In this document: positions 35,433 to 44,430 of the stretch, in pieces
How positions within the stretch are numbered: position 1 is the first letter of the stretch
How the letters are laid out: every line of letters begins with the position of its first letter
Assembly: GCA_018666555.1 (NCBI GenBank)
Contig: JABIZD010000084.1
Span: forward strand, 1 to 64,000
From: Gammaproteobacteria bacterium
GTDB taxonomy: Bacteria; Pseudomonadota; Gammaproteobacteria; Pseudomonadales; Azotimanducaceae
Direction: 5' to 3'
DNA length: 64,000 nucleotides
Notes under the pieces: model-generated
What the model was told of the DNA's origin: nothing
The model's database searches: none
The model's input: the letters and a program-made list of their open reading frames with translations, nothing else
Translations under genes and position numbers: made by a program

Positions 35433-36269
35433 TCATTGGTACGTGAATACGCCCTGATCGATGACAATATCACCATGTTGATTGCTGGTCCTGAAAATCA
35501 CTCTATCAGCTTCTTCCCACATCGACACCGTTAATGCATCACCCGGGTAAACAGGTTTTGAAAAGCGCGCATTCATGGAACGAAACCGCGCTGCATCGCC
35601 AGCACACATAACCTGAAGTAATCCCCGACCGGTGAATCCATAGGTACAAAGGCCGTGTAAAATAGGTTTTGCAAACCCCCCGATTGCTGCAAAACTTGGA
35701 TCAGAGTGCAATGGATTTCGGTCTCCTGACAACCGATAAGTTAACGCCTGATCTTCTCTGGTCGCATAGGTCACAGCGTGATCTGCATCTCGATCCGGGA
35801 ATTCAATCCTGTCATTCGGGCCACGATCTCCCCCAAACCCACCCTCACCTCGACAAAACAAAGTAGACCGGGTTCTCAATAAGACTTTACCCGTATTAAC
35901 ATCCTTTGATTCCGAACTGAAAGCAAGCACTCCGGCACTACCCTTATCATAGACGCCAACAATTTCACCGGTACTTTCAATCTCTCCCTCAACAGGAATC
36001 TCTGCAAGTAATTCAATGCCCTGCTCACCATGCACCATCATTGCGGGATTAAAAGAGCCCGCTGCTTTCATGGGCACGCCGCCACCTCCGATAATTACCG
36101 CGAATGTTGGAAATACCTGCTGTTGGAGATCCTTAGTGTTCTCGGTCGTATATTGCAGATCTTCGGTTCCAGCACCGATACCTACAGCATATAGTAATGC
36201 ATCCTTACCGGACCAGCTGCGTCGCGTCGGCGTTCCTTGAGTACCTACACTATCGGGATTCAGGGGCAT
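35433..36269 (-). CDS. MaoC-family (R)-specific enoyl-CoA hydratase, two hot-dog modules
   Basis: 278 residues from the ATG at 36269, chosen because GGAG lies 7 nt upstream and the sequence opens MPLNPDSVGTQG; an earlier ATG at 36386 would add 39 unlikely residues. The C-terminal hot-dog carries the hydratase-2 motif YRLSGDRNPLHSDPSFA (catalytic Asp and His) and GFAKPILHGLCTYG. The N-terminal half (LLYAVGIGAGTEDL; FAVIIGGGGVPM) is the non-catalytic hot-dog typical of peroxisomal-type MFE2 hydratases. It hydrates trans-2-enoyl-CoA to (R)-3-hydroxyacyl-CoA. The peroxiredoxin gene follows after 61 bp on the same strand. Confidence 0.9.
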   Translation of the reverse strand: MPLNPDSVGTQGTPTRRSWSGKDALLYAVGIGAGTEDLQYTTENTKDLQQQVFPTFAVIIGGGGVPMKAAGSFNPAMMVHGEQGIELLAEIPVEGEIESTGEIVGVYDKGSAGVLAFSSESKDVNTGKVLLRTRSTLFCRGEGGFGGDRGPNDRIEFPDRDADHAVTYATREDQALTYRLSGDRNPLHSDPSFAAIGGFAKPILHGLCTYGFTGRGLLQVMCAGDAARFRSMNARFSKPVYPGDALTVSMWEEADRVIFRTSNQHGDIVIDQGVFTYQ

Positions 36270-36560
36270 ACGATTCTCCAAATAATCATTTGTCTGGCAG
36301 TATAGCACCGCAAAATCTGTTTCGTCCTGACCAGATAAGAAGATTTCAGCCGCGTTCTGATATTTCCGCTGCCAAAATGCCGTCATTAAAGCGATAATAG
36401 CCGCTGGAGCGCTTCAGGTTCGGTGGGCTGTTCTGATAGTTGGTGATAACTTCACCTTGTCAGCATCCAGCTTGTCCAGGCCAGCAACGTCTCAGTACAG
36501 CCTGTCCTTACAGGCTTGTTCAGAGCACCACAAAAAACCAATGCGAGGCTAGTTCGCTCA

Positions 36561-37550
36561 ATGTCCAAAGAAGAAGACAACCTGTACGTCATTTCATCCT
36601 TCTACCATTTCGTGTCCATAGATGAACCGAAAACATTGCAACAGGCCTGCCTAAAATTCCTGCACGCTAACCAGCTAAAAGGCACCCTGCTAATCGCAAC
36701 TGAAGGATTAAATGGCACCCTTTCTGGCCGCCGCAGCAGTATCAATGCCTTCCATGACTGGCTGCGGGAAGATAGCCGTTTCGTGCAGCTAAAATACAAG
36801 CAGTCCTACAGCAGAACCATGCCCTTTCTCAGAGCCAAGGTGAAGCTAAAAGCTGAGATTGTCACGCTCGGGCAACCTGACCTGGATGTGCAAAAGCATG
36901 CCGGGACCTATGTTAAACCCAAGGACTGGAACCAACTCATCCAATCCTCCGATGTCACCCTGGTAGATACTCGGAATGCCTACGAAGTAAAAATTGGAAC
37001 CTTTCCAAATGCCGTCAATCCTCATACTGAATCTTTCAAGGATTTTCCGAAATTTGCGAAAACATCCCTCGACCCGGAAAAACACAAGAAAGTTGCTATG
37101 TTCTGTACAGGCGGAATCCGTTGCGAGAAATCCACGGCTTATTTAAATTCGTTAGGCTTTGACGAGGTCTATCACCTTGACGGTGGAATACTCCAGTATC
37201 TTGAGGATATCCCTGAGAACGAATCCCTGTGGCAAGGTGAGTGTTTTGTTTTTGATGAGCGTGTCGCCGTCAACCACAGCCTCGAACCAGGCGGTTACCA
37301 GCAGTGCCATGCCTGCCGCCTACCCCTAGATGAAAAAGACCTCTCCAGCCCTGATTACGTCAGCGGAGTGTCTTGTCCACACTGTATCTCCAAAACAACC
37401 GTGGCCCAGCGGGCTCGATTCGTTGAACGCGAAAAACAAGTGCAACTTGCTCATGCTAGGGGCCAAACCCACATTGGCTCCGAGGCCAAATTCGATCAAA
37501 CAGAAAACCGAAAAGCAAAGCAACGACTGAAATCCCAGCAGTCTCAATAA
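36561..37550 (+). CDS. trhO: tRNA uridine-34 hydroxylase, rhodanese-type
   Basis: 329 residues from the ATG at 36561 (MSKEEDNLYVISSFYHFVSI); an in-frame ATG at 36516 is less likely. The protein matches TrhO/YceA: an N-terminal acylphosphatase-like domain (LKGTLLIATEGLNGTLSG), a rhodanese domain with DTRNAYEVKIGTFPNAVNP and the active-site loop CTGGIRCEKSTAYL, and a C-terminal Cys-rich zinc-like site (CHACRLPL then CPHC). TrhO hydroxylates U34 of certain tRNAs to 5-hydroxyuridine with O2 and is cytoplasmic. Conserved in gammaproteobacteria. Confidence 0.93.
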   Translation: MSKEEDNLYVISSFYHFVSIDEPKTLQQACLKFLHANQLKGTLLIATEGLNGTLSGRRSSINAFHDWLREDSRFVQLKYKQSYSRTMPFLRAKVKLKAEIVTLGQPDLDVQKHAGTYVKPKDWNQLIQSSDVTLVDTRNAYEVKIGTFPNAVNPHTESFKDFPKFAKTSLDPEKHKKVAMFCTGGIRCEKSTAYLNSLGFDEVYHLDGGILQYLEDIPENESLWQGECFVFDERVAVNHSLEPGGYQQCHACRLPLDEKDLSSPDYVSGVSCPHCISKTTVAQRARFVEREKQVQLAHARGQTHIGSEAKFDQTENRKAKQRLKSQQSQ

Positions 37551-37637
37551 AGCTGAATTGCCGGCATCAACTGCCAGCCAAATGAAGCCACTCCGTTCTT
37601 AGGCAATTGTTCTTACGAAATTGTGACCCGCAGGGGT

Positions 37638-38249
37638 TTAAACCCTCATCGCATACTGATAGCCGTCTCGAGCCTTTAGTCGCGCAAAATACGCCGTGGT
37701 AGCAGGAAAATCTTCATTCAACAGACCAAATCTTTCTGCCAGCATAAGAGAATAACCCATCATAATATCTGCCGCTGTAAAACTATCCAGCAGGTAATCC
37801 TGATGACGCACAACTGCTTCAACGGCGTCAAGGCAGACTCCAGCGCGTTGCCGACCATCTTCTACCACTGCAGGAATGCGTTCTTTTTCCGGTCGAATCA
37901 GCATATGCTGAGCAATATCGCCTAAGGGACGAGCAAAAGTGGCTTCCGCAAACCAGCACCACTGCTGGTAAAAAGCCCCTGCGGGGGTGCCTGGCTTGGG
38001 CTGTAATAAGCCATTAGCATACCGGTCCAACAGGTACTGCACCATCGCCCCTGACTCAAATATTGTCAATTCGCCATCATCCATGGCCGGAACTTTTCCT
38101 GTCGGACTTTTTGCTCGCCAGCCCGGAGAAGCACGGTATTGTTTTCCAAAATCGATGACCTCCACCTGACAGGGAATATCTAATTCATAACATAACCAAA
38201 TGACTCGTATCGAGCGTGTGCCGCTAACATGATAAATTGTAATACTCAT
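37638..38249 (-). CDS. Glutathione S-transferase family protein
   Basis: 203 residues from the ATG at 38249 (MSITIYHVSGTRSIRVIWLC); an ATG at 38273 would add 8 residues. The thioredoxin-like N-terminal domain has the cis-Pro segment GKVPAMDDG and the glutathione-binding ESGAMVQYLLDRY. The helical C-terminal domain ends TTAYFARLKARDGYQYAM. GSTs conjugate or remove glutathione from electrophiles; Ser9/Ser13 could be the thiolate-stabilising residue. The 3' end is convergent with trhO. Confidence 0.88.
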   Translation of the reverse strand: MSITIYHVSGTRSIRVIWLCYELDIPCQVEVIDFGKQYRASPGWRAKSPTGKVPAMDDGELTIFESGAMVQYLLDRYANGLLQPKPGTPAGAFYQQWCWFAEATFARPLGDIAQHMLIRPEKERIPAVVEDGRQRAGVCLDAVEAVVRHQDYLLDSFTAADIMMGYSLMLAERFGLLNEDFPATTAYFARLKARDGYQYAMRV

Positions 38250-38597
38250 AATGTGACTGCCCCAGTATCTCAAAGCGCCTCGTTCAGGGTTTTAGTGTAT
38301 CATCCGGTAGTTGCCTGCCAATCAATCATCCCTTGCTAACGTGATAATCTAAAAGCCTGACTTCAGCTTTGTTCCGATCCGATATCATACCCTGCCTGTG
38401 AGCCTGTCTAACCGCAAGACTTGCAAAAAGCGATAGTAAATCAATTCGTGGTTGCTCGCTTCAAAATAGGTAAATGTTCGAAAATCACCTTTCCGGCTTA
38501 GTTTAATTTAAACTACTTCGTAACATGGAAGAATCGTAAACCTTGAATACCTGTAAAAACAACCAGGCACGGATAACTAAATGGATCGGACAACTAA
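38250..38597. other. Intergenic region, 348 bp, between divergent genes
   Basis: Between GST (leftward) and the sulfotransferase (rightward). The right end holds a 17-bp tandem duplication across the start codon (38571-38604). No ORF or clear promoter recognised in the rest. Confidence 0.5.
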
Positions 38598-38604
38598 ATG
38601 GATT
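38571..38604 (+). repeat. 17-bp tandem duplication across the sulfotransferase start
   Basis: Units 38571-38587 and 38588-38604 differ at 2 of 17 positions and each contains CTAAATGGAT. The copies place ATGs at 38581 and 38598 in different frames; the first opens an 8-codon ORF ending TAG at 38607 that overlaps the true start. Confidence 0.8.
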
Positions 38605-39962
38605 TAGATCTTAAAGAAATAGATAAACTGGAAGCATCCAGGGATTATACAAATGCCATCAGTAGCCTGAAGGCAATGCTTGCCCAGGACCAGACTGAGA
38701 TAATTCGATATCGCCTTGCCCTGATAGAACTCAAAACAGGCCAGGTCAAAAATGCCCTTGCAAATTTCCAACTATGTAGTGCATTGGAGCCACAGAATCA
38801 TGGCGTCACCCTCAACTATGGGCATGCCCTGAAGGCCGCCGGAGAAAACCAGCAAGCAGCAGAAAAGTACCTCCAGTTAACCAAAATGACAGATAACAAA
38901 ATTGTAGCCATTGGTTACTGGAGCCTTGCTAGCCTGAAGAGTTACTCGTTCCTGGCTGAAGACATCGATGACATAACTCAACGCCTGAAACTTGAAACAA
39001 CCCCTCCGGGTTACAGAGGATTATTATTACTGAGCCTCGCTGAAGCGCTGGATCAGCAAGGCAACGACGATGAAGCCTTTATGGCCCTACAAAGAGGCAA
39101 TGACATCATCGCTCAACACCGGCCCTTCAGGGGGGATCTTTACCAGCAGCTGATCCAGGCATTGATGCGTGATTTCAAGCCATCGGCAAACTCAAATACA
39201 GAAAGCCTGGACACACCTATCTTCATCATCGGCATGCCACGCTCGGGAAGCACCCTGTTAGAACAAATCCTGGCAAATCACTCACAGGTTGAGGCGACCC
39301 ATGAGCTTTTATTCCTTGGAGATATCTCCATAGAACTCGAAAACAAGGGCGGCTATGCTAAACAACTGAGTTATCTCCCTGCCGAAAAAGCAACCGCATT
39401 TGCACATGATTATCTGACAAAAACGGCCATCTATCGAGATACTGACAGCGCCTACTTTATTGACAAAAACCCCAATAACTTTCTCCATATTGGCCTGATA
39501 AAAACGATTTTTCCTGACGCTAGAATCATCAATATAGTTCGAGACCCGTTAGATAATGGTGTCGGTGTTTTTCGCCACTTTTTCAGCGAAGGTCATGAAT
39601 TCAGCTATTCTTTCGAAGCCATCATTTTCTACTGGCAGGGCTATTTAGCGCTAATGCAGCACTGGCAAAACCTTTTTCCGGGTGAGATCTACAATCTCTC
39701 ATATGAGCACCTTGTAAGGCACCCGGATGCCAGTATCGAAGCCTTGCTTGATTATTGTCAGCTAACCTCAGAACCAGCTTGCTTTGCGCCTGAAAAGTCT
39801 AATAGAGCCGTACTGACCCCGAGTGCAGCCCAAGTTAGAAAACCTATTTCAGCATCTGCTATCGGCAGCGGCCTTAAATACAAAAATCATTTAAAGGTGC
39901 ATCTACCCTCTCTTGCTCTGATTCGTAACAAAGCAGATGAAATTTTTTCTCTCAGCAGATGA
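38598..39962 (+). CDS. TPR-sulfotransferase
   Basis: 454 residues. An N-terminal TPR array (~1-190; YTNAISSLKAMLAQDQTEII; VKNALANFQLCSALEPQNHG) leads to a sulfotransferase domain. The 5'-PAPS loop is IIGMPRSGSTLLEQILANHS and the 3'-phosphate site is IINIVRDPLDNGVG. Such TPR-sulfotransferases resemble tyrosylprotein sulfotransferases and transfer sulfate from PAPS to a protein or glycan acceptor, which is unknown here. No signal peptide, so cytoplasmic unless secreted by another route. Clear domain assignment; acceptor unknown. Confidence 0.9.
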   Translation: MDLDLKEIDKLEASRDYTNAISSLKAMLAQDQTEIIRYRLALIELKTGQVKNALANFQLCSALEPQNHGVTLNYGHALKAAGENQQAAEKYLQLTKMTDNKIVAIGYWSLASLKSYSFLAEDIDDITQRLKLETTPPGYRGLLLLSLAEALDQQGNDDEAFMALQRGNDIIAQHRPFRGDLYQQLIQALMRDFKPSANSNTESLDTPIFIIGMPRSGSTLLEQILANHSQVEATHELLFLGDISIELENKGGYAKQLSYLPAEKATAFAHDYLTKTAIYRDTDSAYFIDKNPNNFLHIGLIKTIFPDARIINIVRDPLDNGVGVFRHFFSEGHEFSYSFEAIIFYWQGYLALMQHWQNLFPGEIYNLSYEHLVRHPDASIEALLDYCQLTSEPACFAPEKSNRAVLTPSAAQVRKPISASAIGSGLKYKNHLKVHLPSLALIRNKADEIFSLSR

Positions 39963-40058
39963 ACTAGCTTGTTCGGTTCAGCTGTTGGTAACCTGTCTTT
40001 ATGATCTAAAAGCCATGAAACATGTGTCATAGTCGTCATATTCTTGTAAAGTAATTTG

Positions 40059-40877
40059 ATGAGAGAACCTCAGCAAACGCTTACAGAAATCGCTCAACTG
40101 CAGGATCACCAGATCTCCCTGGATCGTGCCGCGCTGATCATCGCTGCTGAGACTCAAAAGGACCTGGATGTTGGTGCCTACCTTGCGATGCTGGACAGTC
40201 TCGCCCTGACATTACAAAAGAAGATTAGTAAAGACCCCGCGGTTGCTGCGCAACAACTCATTGATTTTATTCATAAAGATGAGAGATTCAAAGGTAACAC
40301 CAACGATTATTATGCTCCTGATAACAGCTATTTAAACCGCGTTATCGATACTCGCCAGGGCATACCTTTGTCCCTTGCTCTCATTCACCTGGCTCTGGGC
40401 AACCGTCTTAACATCAACATCAAGGGGATTAATTTCCCGGGTCACTTCCTGATGCAGTATGAAGCATTTGAAAACCGCATTATTGATCCATTTACCGGCC
40501 GAAAGCTCAGTCAGAGCGACTGCGCCACTTTATTAAAACAGATAGCAGGGCCAACTGCCGTGATCAATCCTAGCCATATGCAACAGGCTACCAATATCGG
40601 CATCCTGGCCAGGCTTCTGGACAACCTAAAGCAGATACACTGGCGCGCCAAAAACTGGCAATCGGCAAGCCATTGCTTGCGTCAGCAAATTCTCCTCATG
40701 CCAGAACAATATGAATTCCAGGTTCAGTACGGTGCCGTAAAAGAAATGCAGGGCGACCGCATTGGCGCACAGCAGACTTATCTCAACATCCTTGAGCAAT
40801 GCAGCAATCCGAAGACAAAACAGACCGCAGCGCAACGCCTGCTAAGCATCGAAAAAAAACCGCATGTCATTCACTAA
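40059..40877 (+). CDS. SirB1-family transglutaminase-like/TPR protein
   Basis: 272 residues from the ATG at 40059, one codon after a TTG that could also start it. Residues ~75-165 are the SirB1-type transglutaminase-like fold (NSYLNRVIDTRQGIPLSLAL; INFPGHFLMQYEAFENRIID). The His and Asp of GHF and IDPFTG are kept, but the region before RQGIPLSLAL lacks a catalytic Cys, so it is probably non-enzymatic. A C-terminal TPR pair follows (WQSASHCLRQQILLMPEQYE). Widespread in gammaproteobacteria; the cellular role is poorly defined. Confidence 0.85.
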   Translation: MREPQQTLTEIAQLQDHQISLDRAALIIAAETQKDLDVGAYLAMLDSLALTLQKKISKDPAVAAQQLIDFIHKDERFKGNTNDYYAPDNSYLNRVIDTRQGIPLSLALIHLALGNRLNINIKGINFPGHFLMQYEAFENRIIDPFTGRKLSQSDCATLLKQIAGPTAVINPSHMQQATNIGILARLLDNLKQIHWRAKNWQSASHCLRQQILLMPEQYEFQVQYGAVKEMQGDRIGAQQTYLNILEQCSNPKTKQTAAQRLLSIEKKPHVIH

Positions 40878-40940
40878 CCGAACCAAGCCGACTCTCTGCG
40901 CTCCACCTGCGACCATCTCAGGACAGGTAATCAGACAGGA

Positions 40941-42005
40941 TTAACTAGTCTGGAGCAATTCCATAGCTGCTTCGGCTCTACGCGCAACGCCTTCCTTCTG
41001 CCGAGCTAAATCCACACCATGATCTTCGCCCATTGCTCCAACTAAATAGCGTTTATAAACGCCTTGCCCGATCGCGGCCAGCCGCCAGTGCTGGAAGGCG
41101 CGATAATAATTAATATTACTGAGATCTCTACCGGTTCTCTGGCAATAGAGCTCACACAAGGTATCCCTCGACGGATATCCACCAACTGCGGTAGGTGGCT
41201 GATCTGCCACATCAATTCCAACGACTTCATCTTCACCCAACCAATTGTTCAAAAGATAGCCCAGGTCAGCCAGAGGATCTCCCAACGTACACAACTCCCA
41301 GTCAAGGATCGCCTCTACACGCCCCTGGTCAACTATCATGTTTCCCAATCTAAAATCACCATGTACGATGCTGGCTCCAAGCTGTTCCGGTATTCGTTCC
41401 ATCAATAAAGCAGAACTTGCTTCCATTTCAGGTATGTCATGAGTCTTTGTCGCCTGCCATTGTTTATTCCATCGATTAAGTTGACGGGAAAGATAAGCTT
41501 CCTTCCGGCCTAGTGTCCCCAGGCCTACCGCATCCATATCCACATCGTGGAGGTCGCAGAGAATATGAATAACATTATGCGCCAAATCTGGGCGTGCTTG
41601 CGCGGGAATAGTCGATCCTATAACGGCATCATTGAGCACCACTCCTTCTACAAAGTCCATGACATAAAAGTCAGCTCCATTAACCGTTTTATCCTGACAA
41701 AGACCGAGCGCTTCCGGCACTGGTACCTTGGTCTGCCTCAGGGCATGAATAATTCGATACTCACGACTCATATCATGGGCACTTTCAAGGACATGACCCA
41801 AGGGAGGACGCCGCAGGACAACAGCCCTGCCTGTCGCATCTTCACATTTAAATGTCAGATTTGAATGACCGCCGGTTATTAGCTGGTAGTCCACTGGACT
41901 TTCAAAATTGGGTACCTGTTGTTCTAACCAATGAGAAACCTGTTTTTCTAAAATTCCTTCCGGCATATTTTTCTCCCATAGATCTGAAGGCAACTGAATA
42001 GACAT
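40941..42005 (-). CDS. APH-type phosphotransferase (ACAD10/11 kinase-domain-like)
   Basis: 354 residues of the aminoglycoside phosphotransferase fold. Key parts: the glycine loop LITGGHSNLTFKCED, the Lys/Arg strand AVVLRRPPLGH, the catalytic loop SIVHGDFRLGNMIVD (Asp base, Asn metal ligand) and the metal-binding AILDWELCTLGDPLADLGYL. The closest known type by pattern is the kinase domain of ACAD10/ACAD11, which phosphorylates the hydroxyl of 4-hydroxyacyl-CoA before elimination by the dehydrogenase domain. That function here is inference; an acyl-CoA dehydrogenase is not encoded next to it. Divergent from the MDR reductase. Confidence 0.85.
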   Translation of the reverse strand: MSIQLPSDLWEKNMPEGILEKQVSHWLEQQVPNFESPVDYQLITGGHSNLTFKCEDATGRAVVLRRPPLGHVLESAHDMSREYRIIHALRQTKVPVPEALGLCQDKTVNGADFYVMDFVEGVVLNDAVIGSTIPAQARPDLAHNVIHILCDLHDVDMDAVGLGTLGRKEAYLSRQLNRWNKQWQATKTHDIPEMEASSALLMERIPEQLGASIVHGDFRLGNMIVDQGRVEAILDWELCTLGDPLADLGYLLNNWLGEDEVVGIDVADQPPTAVGGYPSRDTLCELYCQRTGRDLSNINYYRAFQHWRLAAIGQGVYKRYLVGAMGEDHGVDLARQKEGVARRAEAAMELLQTS

Positions 42006-42140
42006 TATGACTATTATCAGTACTCAAACAACAAGCCCATAAAGTTACTCTCTTGAAAGCGAGCATGTCTGTATGCTTGAAGTGAACAAAACAGGTAATA
42101 TCTTATCCTGCCTCATTATACATTGCCTCTCTGGACAAAA

Positions 42141-43169
42141 ATGAAAATAAAAACCGCCCTCTGCCGTACCATCAGCGATGACATCAACACCCTGTCTCTG
42201 GACACTATCGAGATTCCAGCCCCAGGTCGAGATCAAGTGCAGATACGCATAAAGGCCTGTGCGGTCAATTTTCCCGATATCCTTATGATCCAGGGTAAAT
42301 ATCAATTCAAACCACAGCTCCCGTTCGCGCCCGGGGGTGAATTTGCTGGCGATATTATTGCCATAGGTAATGCCGTAACTGGTTTCAAGGTGGGGGACCG
42401 GGTGGTTGGGTCCGATCGAAGCGGCGGTTTTGCAGAAGCAATCAACCTCAATCCTAGTCAGTTAAAACACATCCCGGGTGATCTTTCTTACGCAAAAGCA
42501 GCAACCTACTCAACGGCGTACTTAACCGCTTTCGTCGCATTAACCATTCGCGGCAATCTTCAGGCAGGCGAAACTTTGTTAGTACATGGTGCGACTGGTG
42601 GTGTCGGTATGGCAGCAGTTGACCTCGGCAAATATCTCGGCGCCACAGTGATCGCGACGGGTGGTACCGACGCAAAACTTAGCGTAGTAAAAGCTCGTGG
42701 CGCCGATCACGTCATCAATTACAGCCAACAAGACGGAAGCCTTGGCGGCTTTCGGGATACGGTCAAGAAGCTTACCCAGGGAAACGGTGCCGACGTCATC
42801 TATGACCCCGTCGGTGGGTCAGTTTTTGATGAATCGATGCGCTGCATCAACTGGGGCGGCAGAATCCTGGCGATCGGTTTTACCAGTGGGGTTTGGCCAA
42901 AAGCTGCCGTCAATCACATATTAATCAAGCAGATTTCGGTTATTGGGGTTCGAGCCGGTGAAATCGGTCGACGAGATCCGGCGTTAGGCCGCAAAAGCCG
43001 TCAGAAAATCTATCAGTTGCTCGCAGATGGCCTAATTGATCCTCATGTTTGTGCCGGGTTTCCGCTTGAAGCTGCAGTAGATGCTTTAAAAATGCTCGAA
43101 CAGAGGAAAGTCGTCGGTAAATGTGTCGTAACCATGAATGGTTATTCGCTGGAACCCTCAGCAGGCTGA
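42141..43169 (+). CDS. NADPH:quinone oxidoreductase-like MDR protein
   Basis: 342 residues from the ATG at 42141 (an earlier TTG at 42123 is poor). The MDR pattern is clear: CAVNFPDILMIQGKYQFKPQ, PFAPGGEFAGDIIAIG, and the nucleotide-binding VHGATGGVGMAAVDLGKYLG. The later INWGGRILAIGFTSG is a family feature. No structural-zinc Cys cluster, so it is of the zeta-crystallin/quinone-reductase type. It may reduce an enoyl or quinone compound. It overlaps the convergent CoA-transferase gene by 28 bp. Confidence 0.88.
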   Translation: MKIKTALCRTISDDINTLSLDTIEIPAPGRDQVQIRIKACAVNFPDILMIQGKYQFKPQLPFAPGGEFAGDIIAIGNAVTGFKVGDRVVGSDRSGGFAEAINLNPSQLKHIPGDLSYAKAATYSTAYLTAFVALTIRGNLQAGETLLVHGATGGVGMAAVDLGKYLGATVIATGGTDAKLSVVKARGADHVINYSQQDGSLGGFRDTVKKLTQGNGADVIYDPVGGSVFDESMRCINWGGRILAIGFTSGVWPKAAVNHILIKQISVIGVRAGEIGRRDPALGRKSRQKIYQLLADGLIDPHVCAGFPLEAAVDALKMLEQRKVVGKCVVTMNGYSLEPSAG

Positions 43170-44362
43170 ACTGCAACAATGCTACCATTCTCAGCAAATG
43201 CTGATATAGCGGTATTACTATAGCCAATATCCCTGAGTATATTGATAGTATCCTGACCAATGACTGGAGGGTCGTGTGGTGGTACTTTTGCTGCCCCTTG
43301 CACCTTGATGGGGTTTGCAACGGTCCACTTGAAATCCGGGTTTTCAGACACAGTTTCGACAATGACGCCGTTTTCAATGAGTTGTGCATCCGTTATAACA
43401 TCGGCTAGTTTTTCAACGATGCTGTAGGTCAGATTTTCAGTATCAAGAGCCCGGCAAGCCTGCGCTACGGTCATAGTCAAAAAGGCGCTGGCTATCATCT
43501 CTTTGATCTTATCTCGGTGATGCATAAGATTTCTTAGCGTTGTAAACCGCTCATCTCCTATCCATTCCGGATGCCCCAGGCAACGCGCCAGGCCCGGCCA
43601 TTCTTTTTCTGGATTAGGAATTACCAACACCAAAAAACGATTTTCCTTCGTTTGATAGATCATTGAGAATGGTGACCGATAGCCTTTTTCGTCCAATAAC
43701 TCAGCCAGATCATAGCCGGCAATGGCACCTTGCAAATGCATACCATTTGACCAGCAGCCATTGGCCACCAGAGAAGTCTCTACATAATCTCCCAAACCAG
43801 TCCTATCGCGCTGATAAAGCGCCATCATTATCCCGGCAAATAGTGTCATGGCAGACGCATGATCACCCACTCCCCCAAGCGGAACCGTCGGTGCTTGCTG
43901 ATGGGGCTTTAACAAATCGGTGATGCCCGTTCTTGCCCACCAGGCTGTGGTGTCATAACCACGACGCTCCCCATCCGGCCCCTGAGTTCCAAATGCGGTC
44001 AATTGCGCTATCACCAATTTTGGATTTCTCTTTTTGAGTTCATCAACGGTCAGTTCGAATTGTTGCAACTGGTCTTCCCGGAAATTTAATATCAACACAT
44101 CTGCACGATCTACCAGCCGATGCATGATCGCCCGGCCTTCCTCCTTATAAAGATCAATGGCTATATCCCGTTTGTTCCGAGAGGTCAGAGCCCAGTTGTA
44201 ATCAGTTCTATATCGACCATGCAGTAATCGATAAGCATCACCAGCAGGCGCTTCAACTTTAATCACCTGGGCACCAAAGTCCGCAAAAATAGTCGCCGCT
44301 CCTGGGCCAGCGACAAAGGAGGCGGCGTCAATTACGGTCAAATCTTCAAATAAATAGGCCAT
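43142..44362 (-). CDS. CaiB/BaiF-family (class III) CoA-transferase
   Basis: 406 residues from the ATG at 44362. Class III CoA-transferase features: LTVIDAASFVAGPGAATIFA, DFGAQVIKVEAPAGDAYRLL, SRNKRDIAIDLYKEEGRAIM, and the catalytic Asp in PLGGVGDHASAMTLFAG. These enzymes move CoA between carboxylic acids, such as carnitine, bile acids, formate or 2-methylacyl substrates; some are racemases. The acceptor is unknown, but a divergent acyl-CoA ligase starting 68 bp away suggests a shared acid-activation pathway. The 3' end overlaps the convergent MDR gene. Confidence 0.92.
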   Translation of the reverse strand: MAYLFEDLTVIDAASFVAGPGAATIFADFGAQVIKVEAPAGDAYRLLHGRYRTDYNWALTSRNKRDIAIDLYKEEGRAIMHRLVDRADVLILNFREDQLQQFELTVDELKKRNPKLVIAQLTAFGTQGPDGERRGYDTTAWWARTGITDLLKPHQQAPTVPLGGVGDHASAMTLFAGIMMALYQRDRTGLGDYVETSLVANGCWSNGMHLQGAIAGYDLAELLDEKGYRSPFSMIYQTKENRFLVLVIPNPEKEWPGLARCLGHPEWIGDERFTTLRNLMHHRDKIKEMIASAFLTMTVAQACRALDTENLTYSIVEKLADVITDAQLIENGVIVETVSENPDFKWTVANPIKVQGAAKVPPHDPPVIGQDTINILRDIGYSNTAISAFAENGSIVAVQPAEGSSE

Positions 44363-44430
44363 CAAATTTGCATCAACGAGTCAGAATGCCTATCTTAGCC
44401 CAACTTAGTTTGCTGGAAGACACATTTATT

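Noticed and set aside
37631-37646. Palindrome GGGTTTAAACCC near the GST stop
   Set aside because: 12-bp palindrome, isolated, with no U-tract or nearby repeat; could be chance or a weak terminator, not supported.
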